Shown here: piece by piece, positions 9,282 through 18,300 of the stretch
Layout of the letters: each line of letters opens with the position of its first letter
Position numbering within the stretch: the first letter of the stretch is position 1
DNA from: Globodera rostochiensis
Lineage: Eukaryota; Nematoda; Chromadorea; Rhabditida; Heteroderidae
Length of the DNA: 64,000 nucleotides
Direction of reading: 5' to 3'
Assembly (NCBI GenBank): GCA_018350325.1
Contig: JAEVLN010000021.1
Location: forward strand, 1,116,001 to 1,180,000
Made by a program: the position numbers and the translations under genes
Notes under the pieces: generated by a model
The model's database searches: none
What the model was told of the DNA's origin: nothing
Seen by the model: the letters and a program-made list of their open reading frames with translations, nothing else

Positions 9282-9917
9282 TTACCCTCTTTCAGCATCA
9301 AACTCGTCATAGACCGGCACCACACCGCTAGGTAGGGTAGGAACAACTGCCGGTCTTGTGCGTTTAAACCCCGTGGGGAGTCTTTCGTTGGGATTTGTAG
9401 GGCGGCTTCCGGAATCCCGGACCCTGTCTGCCAATTCGGCTATACCGAGATCGGTTTGCGTATAGGCGTTTCGATAAGAGTCTCCAATCTCTTTTCGGTA
9501 TTTTATGGCTTCTCCGAGAGCATTTTTGGCGGTATTTGCCAACTCTCTGCACATTATCAAATCTTTTCGGTCTAGGCATTTTTCCATCTCGTTTTTAGCC
9601 GTCCCTATCTCGTATGCTTCGTCGTTTATTTTGTCTGCCAAACGGTGAATTTTTCGTACACCTTCAGCCAATCTCTCAAACCATAACTTATTTTCGTCGG
9701 TAGGGTTTTTGTCCATATTTTTCCGTGCATCTCTTCTCGCGTTATGAGCCGTTGTTGCAAAATCCCGAGATTCCCGGACCAGTCTCCCGACATCGGCATA
9801 TGCCCTCTCAATTGCCCTCCTAGCCGAATTTAGTTGTTGTTTTTCCTCTTTTGAAAGATCACAACTTTTCGTGCCTAATACAAATAGTCCAAATATGAAC
9901 AATTTTATAGAAACCAT
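9282..9917 (-). CDS. Secreted helical protein, paralogue of the 9959-10390 product
   Basis: A 211-residue frame starting at 9917 with a good signal peptide (Lys-4/5 region then hydrophobic LFIFGLFVLGTKSC). The mature part is all helical and charged up to about residue 170, then a Pro-rich tail (RPTNPNERLPTGFKRTRP, PTLPSGVVPVYDEF). It lines up along its length with the neighbouring helical protein: an N-terminal Ser-Ala-Arg, WFERLAEG against WFLKLSDS, a conserved Cys after a Glu-rich helix, then ELANTAKNAL against ELIGKASRAL. A TATA-like motif shared with that gene lies about 35 bp upstream. Function unknown; a secreted effector or a virion or envelope-associated helical protein are alternatives. 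Confidence 0.65.
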   Translation of the reverse strand: MVSIKLFIFGLFVLGTKSCDLSKEEKQQLNSARRAIERAYADVGRLVRESRDFATTAHNARRDARKNMDKNPTDENKLWFERLAEGVRKIHRLADKINDEAYEIGTAKNEMEKCLDRKDLIMCRELANTAKNALGEAIKYRKEIGDSYRNAYTQTDLGIAELADRVRDSGSRPTNPNERLPTGFKRTRPAVVPTLPSGVVPVYDEFDAERG

Positions 9918-9944
9918 TATTTTTTTGTTTTATTTTATTTTTTG

Positions 9945-9960
9945 ATTTCTTTTATAGTTT
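9945..9960 (-). promoter_or_regulatory. Shared TATA promoter motif
   Basis: AAACTATAAAAGAAAT on the minus strand, about 30-45 bp before the ATG at 9917. The identical 16-mer precedes the paralogous genes at 10390 (10428-10443) and 13352 (13389-13404), so the core promoter was duplicated with the gene family. Confidence 0.6.
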
Positions 9961-10390
9961 ATTTTTTGGTTTCCAAAAAGGCTAACACTATTGTTTGGAC
10001 CTTATTTGATAGATCCAAAATGTTAGCATGAACACGTCCCGCCTCTAAATGAAATTTTGTCATTTCCTGGAGAGCTCTTGACGCTTTTCCAATCAATTCT
10101 TCCGCCCGGTCCAGCATCACACACCTATCAATTTCCCGCCAAGCGGATTCGACCTTTTCGTTTTCTTCTTTAATTTTGTCGTAAACCCCATAAAGGTTCC
10201 AAAGTGAATCGGAAAGTTTTAAAAACCACTCCTTTGCCAGCTCTGGCGCATTTGGCGCTTTAAGTTTAACATTTATCGCGCTGTTCAAAGCTCCACGTGC
10301 CGATGTTCTATATTCTTCTGCGTCCTTTGTAAATGCAACGGCTTCCCGCCACATAATCCCCGTCTCTTTTCTCGCTGATTCGATCAACAT
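9959..10390 (-). CDS. Helical protein, intact copy 1
   Basis: A 143-residue all-helical frame starting MLIESARKETG and ending NKVQTIVLAFLETKK, with no signal peptide in this exon. It is paralogous to the secreted protein at 9282-9917 (aligned Trp-Phe, Cys and Ala/Leu positions). The nearer ATG at 10427-region (MAKKKK..) is out of frame and was not used. The 3' end lies just left of the tandem-duplication boundary at 9992/9993, so this copy keeps the original C-terminus. Family not recognised; four to five helices suggest a bundle. Confidence 0.6.
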   Translation of the reverse strand: MLIESARKETGIMWREAVAFTKDAEEYRTSARGALNSAINVKLKAPNAPELAKEWFLKLSDSLWNLYGVYDKIKEENEKVESAWREIDRCVMLDRAEELIGKASRALQEMTKFHLEAGRVHANILDLSNKVQTIVLAFLETKK

Positions 10391-10427
10391 ATTGTCTTAA
10401 AAAATATTATTTTTTTCTTTTTTGCCA

Positions 10428-10443
10428 TTTCTTTTATAGTTTT
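10428..10443 (-). promoter_or_regulatory. Shared TATA promoter motif
   Basis: Same AAACTATAAAAGAAAT 16-mer as at 9945-9960, about 40-50 bp before the ATG at 10390. Confidence 0.6.
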
Positions 10444-10535
10444 AAGATAGGTATCGTTAAAAACGATTAAACAAAAAACACAAAAAAATGTAATAAAATT
10501 TATCGTTCAAACATTAAATATGGCACAAGGGGGGT

Positions 10536-10925
10536 TTAAATAAATATATCTTTCTTAGTTTCTTTATTTCTAAGAAATTTCCATAAAAGGTCGCCACTGC
10601 CTGTATCCCATTTGCTTTCTGCAGTAGGGTCCGGTCGAATAAGTCGAATTATGTAAAGAGCATGTCCCCATTCGCAACAACAATAATCGAATACAAACTC
10701 TATCCCAACGCTTGTCAAAGCTATTAATTTCGGCCCATAAAGAGGGGGACGCTTATAGACCGCAGGAAATGCTTCAATCGCGTGTGCACAGGTAATGCGA
10801 GCCCTTTCCAGCCCCCATTTTGAATAGGCGGCAGAGACAAGAAAAGTCGTACGCGGAAGCTTAGTAACGGGCAGACAGTTGACAATTTCGAAGTGAAGTT
10901 CAGCGGGCATAAATCGTCGAGACAT
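10536..10925 (-). CDS. Possible F-box-like protein, copy 1
   Basis: A 129-residue frame starting MSRRFMPAELHFEIVNCLPV. The order Pro-x-Glu-Leu..Glu-Ile..Cys-Leu-Pro..Leu followed by a Ser-rich helix with Trp (LVSAAYSKWG) resembles the 40-residue F-box that binds SKP1. The rest (residues 50-129) has no recognised substrate-binding repeat, but includes a Cys-Cys-Cys and ends with a Trp/Lys-rich segment. Family assignment is weak because the core hydrophobic pattern is short. An identical gene sits at 13496-13885. Confidence 0.4.
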   Translation of the reverse strand: MSRRFMPAELHFEIVNCLPVTKLPRTTFLVSAAYSKWGLERARITCAHAIEAFPAVYKRPPLYGPKLIALTSVGIEFVFDYCCCEWGHALYIIRLIRPDPTAESKWDTGSGDLLWKFLRNKETKKDIFI

Positions 10926-11044
10926 CTCTCTCTATACGTTAAATTGATTATAAATGAAAATTATTAAATAAAAATTCGTTGCGACACGATTAAAATTAAA
11001 ATTAATGCAAAATATTAACAAAATTTATTAAAAAAAACTTAAAA

Positions 11045-11505
11045 TTAAAATCCCTTAAAACCAGCTAAAAAATACGAACCACCCTTTTTTCCTCTAAACG
11101 CCTTAATTTTAGCTCCAATTTCTATATTGAGCACAACACCGACAAGTCGCTCAGCTTCAGACTAAAATATATTTTTTTGTAATTTTCTTGTTTTACAAAA
11201 TTACCCATCCGATCCCCATTTTTTCCAATTTCTCGCTTCCAAAAAGGGCCACATTTTCCAACCTGCCCGTTTCATCCGCCAACGCCAGCTTTAAATACAA
11301 AAAATTTTCCTTGTCCTCCGGACACTGGCACCTGCCCTTGCGGCAAAAAACGCATCCCTTAAATTATAAAGTTGCGATTATTTAAAAATATTTTTTTTAC
11401 CAAATACTCGCAGTATTCGAGTCGTTCGATTTTTGCTCGCACTACAAAGTAGCTGTTGACATCTTCCTTCAGCTCCGCGCTCTTAATCTCAAAAATTGTT
11501 GGCAT
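11045..11505 (-). CDS. OB-fold / zinc-ribbon protein (RPA-like), three exons, copy 1
   Basis: Exons 11401-11505, 11205-11357 and 11045-11161 join in phase 0 across two introns that are each exactly 43 bp (GT..TTTAAG and GT..TTTTAG) to give 124 residues. Exon 2 carries a zinc-ribbon-like cluster CVFCRKGRCQC followed by YLKLALADETGRLENVALFG, the beta-strand pattern of a replication protein A type OB-fold with an inserted zinc ribbon. Exon 3 ends with FRGKKGGSYFLAGFKGF. The inferred role is binding single-stranded DNA, fitting a neighbour of a replicative polymerase. It is too split to appear as one open frame. Not a full RPA subunit: only one OB domain. An identical copy lies at 14005-14465. 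Confidence 0.6.
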
Positions 11506-11612
11506 TTTTCGTTATCTAAATTATGTTAAATGCCAATGCAAAATTAGCTTAAAATAACAACGGTTGTTTAAACATTTAAAATAAACAAAAAAAAACACAC
11601 AATTAATTTTAT

Positions 11613-12276
11613 TCAACACATTACAAAATTTTTTCTATATGAGTCGGGCAACGTGACAAATGTGGTCATATCCGTTTTTGAGATCGCGCGGCAACATAGC
11701 TCAACAAGGGACGGCACGCGAAATAAAATTAGTTTCCACAACCCGACGGTTTCCCTGAAAATTAAAATATTTATAAGATTTGTTTGTAAAATTTTACCTG
11801 TCGCATTTGTAGAAAAAAGCATTAATTATGGCCTCGACGGGTGAGATAAGAGACTCCTTTTTCCGGACTGCCGTCCGGACTTCAAAAGACGGAACTCGAA
11901 CCAAAAAAAGAGAACTTCCATAGAAGCTGTTATAGGTCTGGCACCATGCTTCGCGAAAAAAATAAATAAAGTATTTCATATAGCCAAAAAATTCGACCTG
12001 TACAACGCCGTGCAGAAGCATTGTGTATCTACTTATTCGGTGCCGCTTGACACCACAACACAGCCGGACGTTTTTCTCGACCATGATAAAAGCAAAAAGG
12101 GTGATTCGCCCACTTTCTAAAATAAATTCGGCAAAAGGGTGGCTGTAGTCTCTATGGATCACCGCCCTATAATTGTTCCCTGTTTTCAACATAATTTCGG
12201 CTTCCTCCCTTGATCCCGCCCAAAAAAACGCCTCATTCTCAAGCCCATTTTCAAAATAGTTTTGAAAAGAATACAT
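11613..12276 (-). CDS. Unidentified two-exon protein, copy 1
   Basis: Exon 11798-12276 starts MYSFQNYFENGLENEAFF and ends at ..TGCGACAG/GTAAAA; a 43-bp intron (11755-11797, ..TTTTCAG) joins exon 11613-11754, completing an Arg codon, for 206 residues. The protein is mixed alpha/beta with many aromatic residues (FFGYMKYFIYFFREAW) and a C-terminal VPSLVELCCRAISKTD. No signal peptide or clear membrane helix. No family recognised. It lies between the OB-fold gene and the polymerase 3' end, all on the minus strand. An identical copy is at 14574-15237. Confidence 0.5.
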
Positions 12277-12373
12277 TTTTTCTACGCCTCAAAACAAATT
12301 AAAAGAAAAATAAACAAGATAAGCATGCCAAAAAACATTTAAGAACCAAAATAAACAAATAATACAAGTTTAT

Positions 12374-12900
12374 TCAGTAAAACCCAAAAGGCAAGACATT
12401 CAAATTGTCATCAATTATTCCTTTCTTCTGTATGGGTCCATAATCCTTCGTGACGTCCTTTGAGAGTAGCCGGCTGTCCTTGGTAGGCCCAATCTTTTCC
12501 GGATAGCGAAATTGCTTCTTCTGCCCTTCCTTATACGCCAACACCATCCTCTTAAAGTCCTCATAAGTGAGCTCGTTGTCCATGTTCAATGTCATCCCAC
12601 GTATTTTGGTCTTGTGCCAAACGAGCCCATCCGACTTTTGCCTCAATTTCAACGAGTACTGCTTCGGACCTTAAAAATAAAATAAAAAATTCAATTATTT
12701 TGACCACAAACTCCAAAATATCGCAATCCGCATATTCCCGAGCCATCTCCCCCAAAAAAATCCCCTCCTTAAGCGGGCAATCCCCTCTCGGGTGCGTAAA
12801 AATTAGCGAATCCGTATCACAATATAGCAATTTACACCCGTTTCTCCTATAAACCTTTTGCATATATTCGTACAATTTTATTCTTGCCGCACTCGTAGTC
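12374..12900 (-). pseudogene. Orphan 3' end of protein-primed DNA polymerase (duplication copy 1)
   Basis: Two exon blocks, 12705-12900 and 12374-12669, equal the last two exons of the polymerase at 15335-19346. The first carries catalytic motif C, YCDTDS. Upstream the tandem-duplication junction at 12954/12955 replaces the rest of the polymerase with the helical gene, so there is no way to make a complete enzyme from this copy. The stop overlaps an AATAAA signal. Confidence 0.9.
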
Positions 12901-12911
12901 CTTAATAAAAA

Positions 12912-13352
12912 TTATTTAACGATTTTTTTTGAACTAACCACAAAGACAGTATTAGTTTGGACCTTATTTGATAGATCCAAAATGTTAGCATGAACTCGTC
13001 CCGCCTCTAAATGAAATTTTGTCATTTCCTGGAGAGCTCTTGACGCTTTTCCAATCAATTCTTCCGCCCGGTCCAGCATCACACACCTATCAATTTCCCG
13101 CCAAGCGGATTCGACCTTTTCGTTTTCTTCTTTAATTTTGTCGTAAACCCCATAAAGGTTCCAAAGTGAATCGGAAAGTTTTAAAAACCACTCCTTTGCC
13201 AGCTCTGGCGCATTTGGCGCTTTAAGTTTAACATTTATCGCGCTGTTCAAAGCTCCACGTGCCGATGTTCTATATTCTTCTGCGTCCTTTGTAAATGCAA
13301 CGGCTTCCCGCCACATAATCCCCGTCTCTTTTCTCGCTGATTCGAACAACAT
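12912..13352 (-). CDS. Helical protein, copy 2 with chimeric C-terminus
   Basis: Same protein as 9959-10390 for 132 residues (one Ile/Phe change at position 3), but after NKVQT the reading frame crosses the duplication junction and continues into polymerase intron and exon DNA, giving NTVFVVSSKKIVK in place of the original IVLAFLETKK. The promoter motif at 13389-13404 is intact, so the copy could be expressed with a new tail. Confidence 0.65.
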   Translation of the reverse strand: MLFESARKETGIMWREAVAFTKDAEEYRTSARGALNSAINVKLKAPNAPELAKEWFLKLSDSLWNLYGVYDKIKEENEKVESAWREIDRCVMLDRAEELIGKASRALQEMTKFHLEAGRVHANILDLSNKVQTNTVFVVSSKKIVK

Positions 13353-13495
13353 ATTGTCTTAAAAAATATTATTTTTTTCTTTTTTGCCATTTCTTTTATA
13401 GTTTTAAGATAGGTGTCGTAAAAACGATTAAACAAAAAACACAAAAAATGTAATAAAATTTATCGTTCAAACATTAAATATGGCACAAGGGGGGT

Positions 13496-13885
13496 TTAAA
13501 TAAATATATCTTTCTTAGTTTCTTTATTTCTAAGAAATTTCCATAAAAGGTCGCCACTGCCTGTATCCCATTTGCTTTCTGCAGTAGGGTCCGGTCGAAT
13601 AAGTCGAATTATGTAAAGCGCATGTCCCCATTCGCAACAACAATAATCGAATACAAACTCTATCCCAACGCTTGTCAAAGCTATTAATTTCGGCCCATAA
13701 AGAGGGGGACGCTTATAGACCGCAGGAAATGCTTCAATCGCGTGTGCACAGGTAATGCGAGCCCTTTCCAGCCCCCATTTTGAATAGGCGGCAGAGACAA
13801 GAAAAGTCGTACGCGGAAGCTTAGTAACGGGCAGACAGTTGACAATTTCGAAGTGAAGTTCAGCGGGCATAAATCGTCGAGACAT
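13496..13885 (-). CDS. Possible F-box-like protein, copy 2
   Basis: Encodes the same 129 residues as 10536-10925; the one base difference noticed near 13618 is silent. The same weak F-box resemblance at residues 5-40 applies. It arises from the 2.96-kb duplication. Confidence 0.4.
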   Translation of the reverse strand: MSRRFMPAELHFEIVNCLPVTKLPRTTFLVSAAYSKWGLERARITCAHAIEAFPAVYKRPPLYGPKLIALTSVGIEFVFDYCCCEWGHALYIIRLIRPDPTAESKWDTGSGDLLWKFLRNKETKKDIFI

Positions 13886-14004
13886 CTCTCTCTATACGTT
13901 AAATTGATTATAAATGAAAATTATTAAATAAAAATTCGTTGCGACACGATTAAAATTAAAATTAATGCAAAATATTAACAAAATTTATTAAAAAAAACTT
14001 AAAA

Positions 14005-14465
14005 TTAAAATCCCTTAAAACCAGCTAAAAAATACGAACCACCCTTTTTTCCTCTAAACGCCTTAATTTTAGCTCCAATTTCTATATTGAGCACAACACC
14101 GACAAGTCGCTCAGCTTCAGACTAAAATATATTTTTTTGTAATTTTCTTGTTTTACAAAATTACCCATCCGATCCCCATTTTTTCCAATTTCTCGCTTCC
14201 AAAAAGGGCCACATTTTCCAACCTGCCCGTTTCATCCGCCAACGCCAGCTTTAAATACAAAAAATTTTCCTTGTCCTCCGGACACTGGCACCTGCCCTTG
14301 CGGCAAAAAACGCATCCCTTAAATTATAAAGTTGCGATTATTTAAAAATATTTTTTTTACCAAATACTCGCAGTATTCGAGTCGTTCGATTTTTGCTCGC
14401 ACTACAAAGTAGCTGTTGACATCTTCCTTCAGCTCCGCGCTCTTAATCTCAAAAATTGTTGGCAT
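14005..14465 (-). CDS. OB-fold / zinc-ribbon protein, copy 2
   Basis: Exons 14361-14465, 14165-14317 and 14005-14121, identical in structure to 11045-11505, with both 43-bp introns and all Cys residues of the CxxC/CxC cluster retained. No lesion seen, so both copies may be functional. Confidence 0.6.
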
Positions 14466-14573
14466 TTTTCGTTATCTAAATTATGTTAAATGCCAATGCA
14501 AAATTAGCTTAAAATAACAACGGTTGTTTAAACATTTAAAATAAACAAAAAAAAAACACACAATTAATTTTAT

Positions 14574-15237
14574 TCAACACATTACAAAATTTTTTCTATA
14601 TGAGTCGGGCAACGTGACAAATGTGGTCATATCCGTTTTTGAGATCGCGCGGCAACATAGCTCAACAAGGGACGGCACGCGAAATAAAATTAGTTTCCAC
14701 AACCCGACGGTTTCCCTGAAAATTAAAATATTTATAAGATTTGTTTGTAAAATTTTACCTGTCGCATTTGTAGAAAAAAGCATTAATTATGGCCTCGACG
14801 GGTGAGATAAGAGACTCCTTTTTCCGGACTGCCGTCCGGACTTCAAAAGACGGAACTCGAACCAAAAAAAGAGAACTTCCATAGAAGCTGTTATAGGTCT
14901 GGCACCATGCTTCGCGAAAAAAATAAATAAAGTATTTCATATAGCCAAAAAATTCGACCTGTACAACGCCGTGCAGAAGCATTGTGTATCTACTTATTCG
15001 GTGCCGCTTGACACCACAACACAGCCGGACGTTTTTCTCGACCATGATAAAAGCAAAAAGGGTGATTCGCCCACTTTCTAAAATAAATTCGGCAAAAGGG
15101 TGGCTGTAGTCTCTATGGATCACCGCCCTATAATTGTTCCCTGTTTTCAACATAATTTCGGCTTCCTCCCTTGATCCCGCCCAAAAAAACGCCTCATTCT
15201 CAAGCCCATTTTCAAAATAGTTTTGAAAAGAATACAT
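14574..15237 (-). CDS. Unidentified two-exon protein, copy 2
   Basis: Exons 14759-15237 and 14574-14715 with a 43-bp intron; protein identical to that of 11613-12276. Directly followed upstream (higher coordinates) by the polymerase 3' end, whose stop at 15335 is about 100 bp away. Confidence 0.5.
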
Positions 15238-15334
15238 TTTTTCTACGCCTCAAAACAAATTAAAAGAAAAATAAACAAGATAAGCATGCCAAAAAACATT
15301 TAAGAACCAAAATAAACAAATAATACAAGTTTAT

Positions 15335-18300
15335 TCAGTAAAACCCAAAAGGCAAGACATTCAAATTGTCATCAATTATTCCTTTCTTCTGTATGGGTCC
15401 ATAATCCTTCGTGACGTCCTTTGAGAGTAGCCGGCTGTCCTTGGTAGGCCCAATCTTTTCCGGATAGCGAAATTGCTTCTTCTGCCCTTCCTTATACGCC
15501 AACACCATCCTCTTAAAGTCCTCATAAGTGAGCTCGTTGTCCATGTTCAATGTCATCCCACGTATTTTGGTCTTGTGCCAAACGAGCCCATCCGACTTTT
15601 GCCTCAATTTCAACGAGTACTGCTTCGGACCTTAAAAATAAAATAAAAAATTCAATTATTTTGACCACAAACTCCAAAATATCGCAATCCGCATATTCCC
15701 GAGCCATCTCCCCCAAAAAAATCCCCTCCTTAAGCGGGCAATCCCCTCTCGGGTGCGTAAAAATTAGCGAATCCGTATCACAATATAGCAATTTACACCC
15801 GTTTCTCCTATAAACCTTTTGCATATATTCGTACAATTTTATTCTTGCCGCACTCGTAGTCCTTAATAAAAATTATTTAACGATTTTTTTTGAACTAACC
15901 ACAAAGACAGTATTATATTTGACACGTTATGCTCCTTGATAAATTCCTCCTTCTTTTTGTAAATTACTCGAACTATATTTTCGTTTATCCGGGTCGGCTT
16001 AGCAAATTCTAAAGTATCATCATTCATAATCTCGTCCCATCTTTTTGCACTGTTGACAAGCTCTGTTGTTGAAAGGGTGTTCCGCATCGAAAACTTTCCC
16101 CATAAACTGTTCAGACCCAATTTCGCGATTAATCTCAACCCTGGGTTCTTCTTAATATTTTCTCGCTCCAAATAAATATCATATTTAGCCCTGTACATGT
16201 CGATGAACGCCTGTTTTTCTTTTTCCGTCTTCACATCAGATGGCCATCCCGAAGCTTCAATCTTTATCTTCAAAAACATTCTAACATATCCTTTGAACAA
16301 CTGACTGTCGAAATTTCTTTACATCCTTTGTCATAATGAAATCCTTTTTCTCTCTCCTAGCGCAAATACCGCAATTCGGAAAAAGTAACATTTCATCAAT
16401 GTGAAGGGCCAAAAGGGGATACATCAAATTTTTCGGCGGGATGACTTTCACTTTTAAGAGCCCGTCAAATGGGATATCTTCGGGCTGGGTCCACAAAACT
16501 TCGGCATTAACTTTTTTGATTTTTGGAATTCCCACGGGGTATGGAGTGTCTTAAAATATATTTAGAATATTTAGTAAAATATTTTTACCATAGTTAACAA
16601 AGGGGTAGAGGGAAATGATATCAAACATTGATATCTCAACATTTTTAGATGCCTCCGCAAAGAGACAAAAGGGCATAGTCCTTCCCCCAGAGTACGCGTC
16701 CCTTGGATTGATCGGACCTTTGTCCGGTACGTTGTCAAAAAATCGCTTCATCTCTTTATTTTTCTTCAGTTGTTCCTTTACTTCGCATTCCCATAACTCG
16801 CAAAGGGTCATTTTGCCGCACGCGTCTCTCAACTGCTCCATGCGTATCTCCGTCCGCCGGTAATTTTCCGGTGCACACAGCCCATTTGGCCCTATAGTCC
16901 ACGGCAAAAAACATTTGGTACACCCGTGCCACGCACATCCTTGAAATTCAATTATTTTTTTTTGAGCCCCAATCACGCAGTCAACTTTAAGCCCCCCAAA
17001 TTCCAATTCTCCTCCATTGCACGCATGGCGAACTTTGACCCCATCTCTGCGGGCCAACCACTCAAAGTATCTGATAGCTATTTTGCTTTGATTTTATGAT
17101 CTTTCAAAACTGAAAAAATTTTTAAATTTTATGAGTTTTAAAAACAAACCCGCCCTCCGGAACAATTGGAATGTGCCGCTCTTTCAGAAACTTGGCCCTA
17201 AATATTTTCATAACTATGCTTGCGATTGTCACGCTGTCTTTGATAACATCCATATCCTTTGTGATACCCAGAAATAATTTTCGAAATTTTAACACCGAAG
17301 CCATCAAAATTTCAACATCATTCTCGCAATACGCTTTAAGTTGATCTCCTAAAAAATTTTTTGATTTGTTTGTGGTTCCCTAAAATTTTACCAAGTTCAA
17401 ATTCCGTCTCATAATTATCGTTATACCATTTCTCAAAATTTGCATAATCTTCTTCCTTCATGTTTCCCGGGCCATAATCTTCGAATGGGGGCAGATGTTT
17501 CAGCATTCTCCCGAAATTCTCGTTCTTATTAAAATTGTGCGGGAAGAATAACTTTGCTGGGGTGTCCAATTCCAGAGTTTTCGGCAAATCGGCTAGTTTG
17601 TTCTGACTCAAAAGCCAAAAATCCCGAAAATACACTTTACCGGCCTTAATCTGATAGATCTTTAAATCTCCAATCATCAGCTCAGTCAGAATCCCTCTGT
17701 TGGTTAGCTCCCGCAGTACAAAATGGGAATCAAATCTGCCTCCATAGTGCGCAAAAGCAACGGTTTCAAAATTTTTGAAACCCATTATCCATCCGACAAA
17801 TTCGCTCAAAGGCTCTAATCCTTCCGCCACCGACCACTTTCGCATTCCTTCTCTTCCCCACTGCAAACACTGCACGTGACCGCCGCAGAAACCAGATTTG
17901 GCTGATGTTCGCCCTTCACCTTCGTGGTCTCCAGATCGTACGCCACAATCCGATACTGAGGGAGTTGTGCGCGGATTTTAATCTTTTTGATGAAACATTG
18001 GCGACCCCGGTGAAACACCAAACATTTTTTGCAGAATTTTTCCCCACAGGTGTGCTTAAGACGCGTTTGATAGGTTTCCCCGCATTTTTTACATTTGTGA
18101 TACATTTTACAGATTCTTCTCTTGTGAGCCTCAAAACACTCGCTGCTGTAAAATTTCCTATCACACTCTTCACAATAAATCGGCTCATATTCATCTTTAC
18201 ACGGAAAACCAAACCCCATCCTGCAACATTTTTTACACCTTTCCTTGCAATCAATTCGGTGTCTTTCGGCCCGGTCGTATGTAATTTCACAGCTTACACA

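Larger units (their letters stand above)
9993..12954. repeat. Tandem duplication of 2.96 kb, copy 1
   Basis: Base-for-base equivalent to 12955-15915 with only a handful of changes (for example Ile/Phe in the helical gene, AGAGCAT versus AGCGCAT near 10650, one poly-A length change). The left edge cuts the 3' end of the helical gene and the right edge lies in a polymerase intron. The tetramer TATT is present at both original edges and at the junction, which suggests microhomology-mediated joining. Confidence 0.95.
12955..15915. repeat. Tandem duplication of 2.96 kb, copy 2
   Basis: Second copy of 9993-12954. Its right edge at 15915 runs on into the remaining upstream exons of the polymerase, so this copy holds the original right flank while copy 1 holds the original left flank. 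Confidence 0.95.

Noticed and set aside
11188..11385. 65-codon plus-strand frame (and its copy at 14148)
   Set aside because: It lies antisense to the spliced OB-fold gene, whose exon phases, Cys cluster and 43-bp introns are far better supported.
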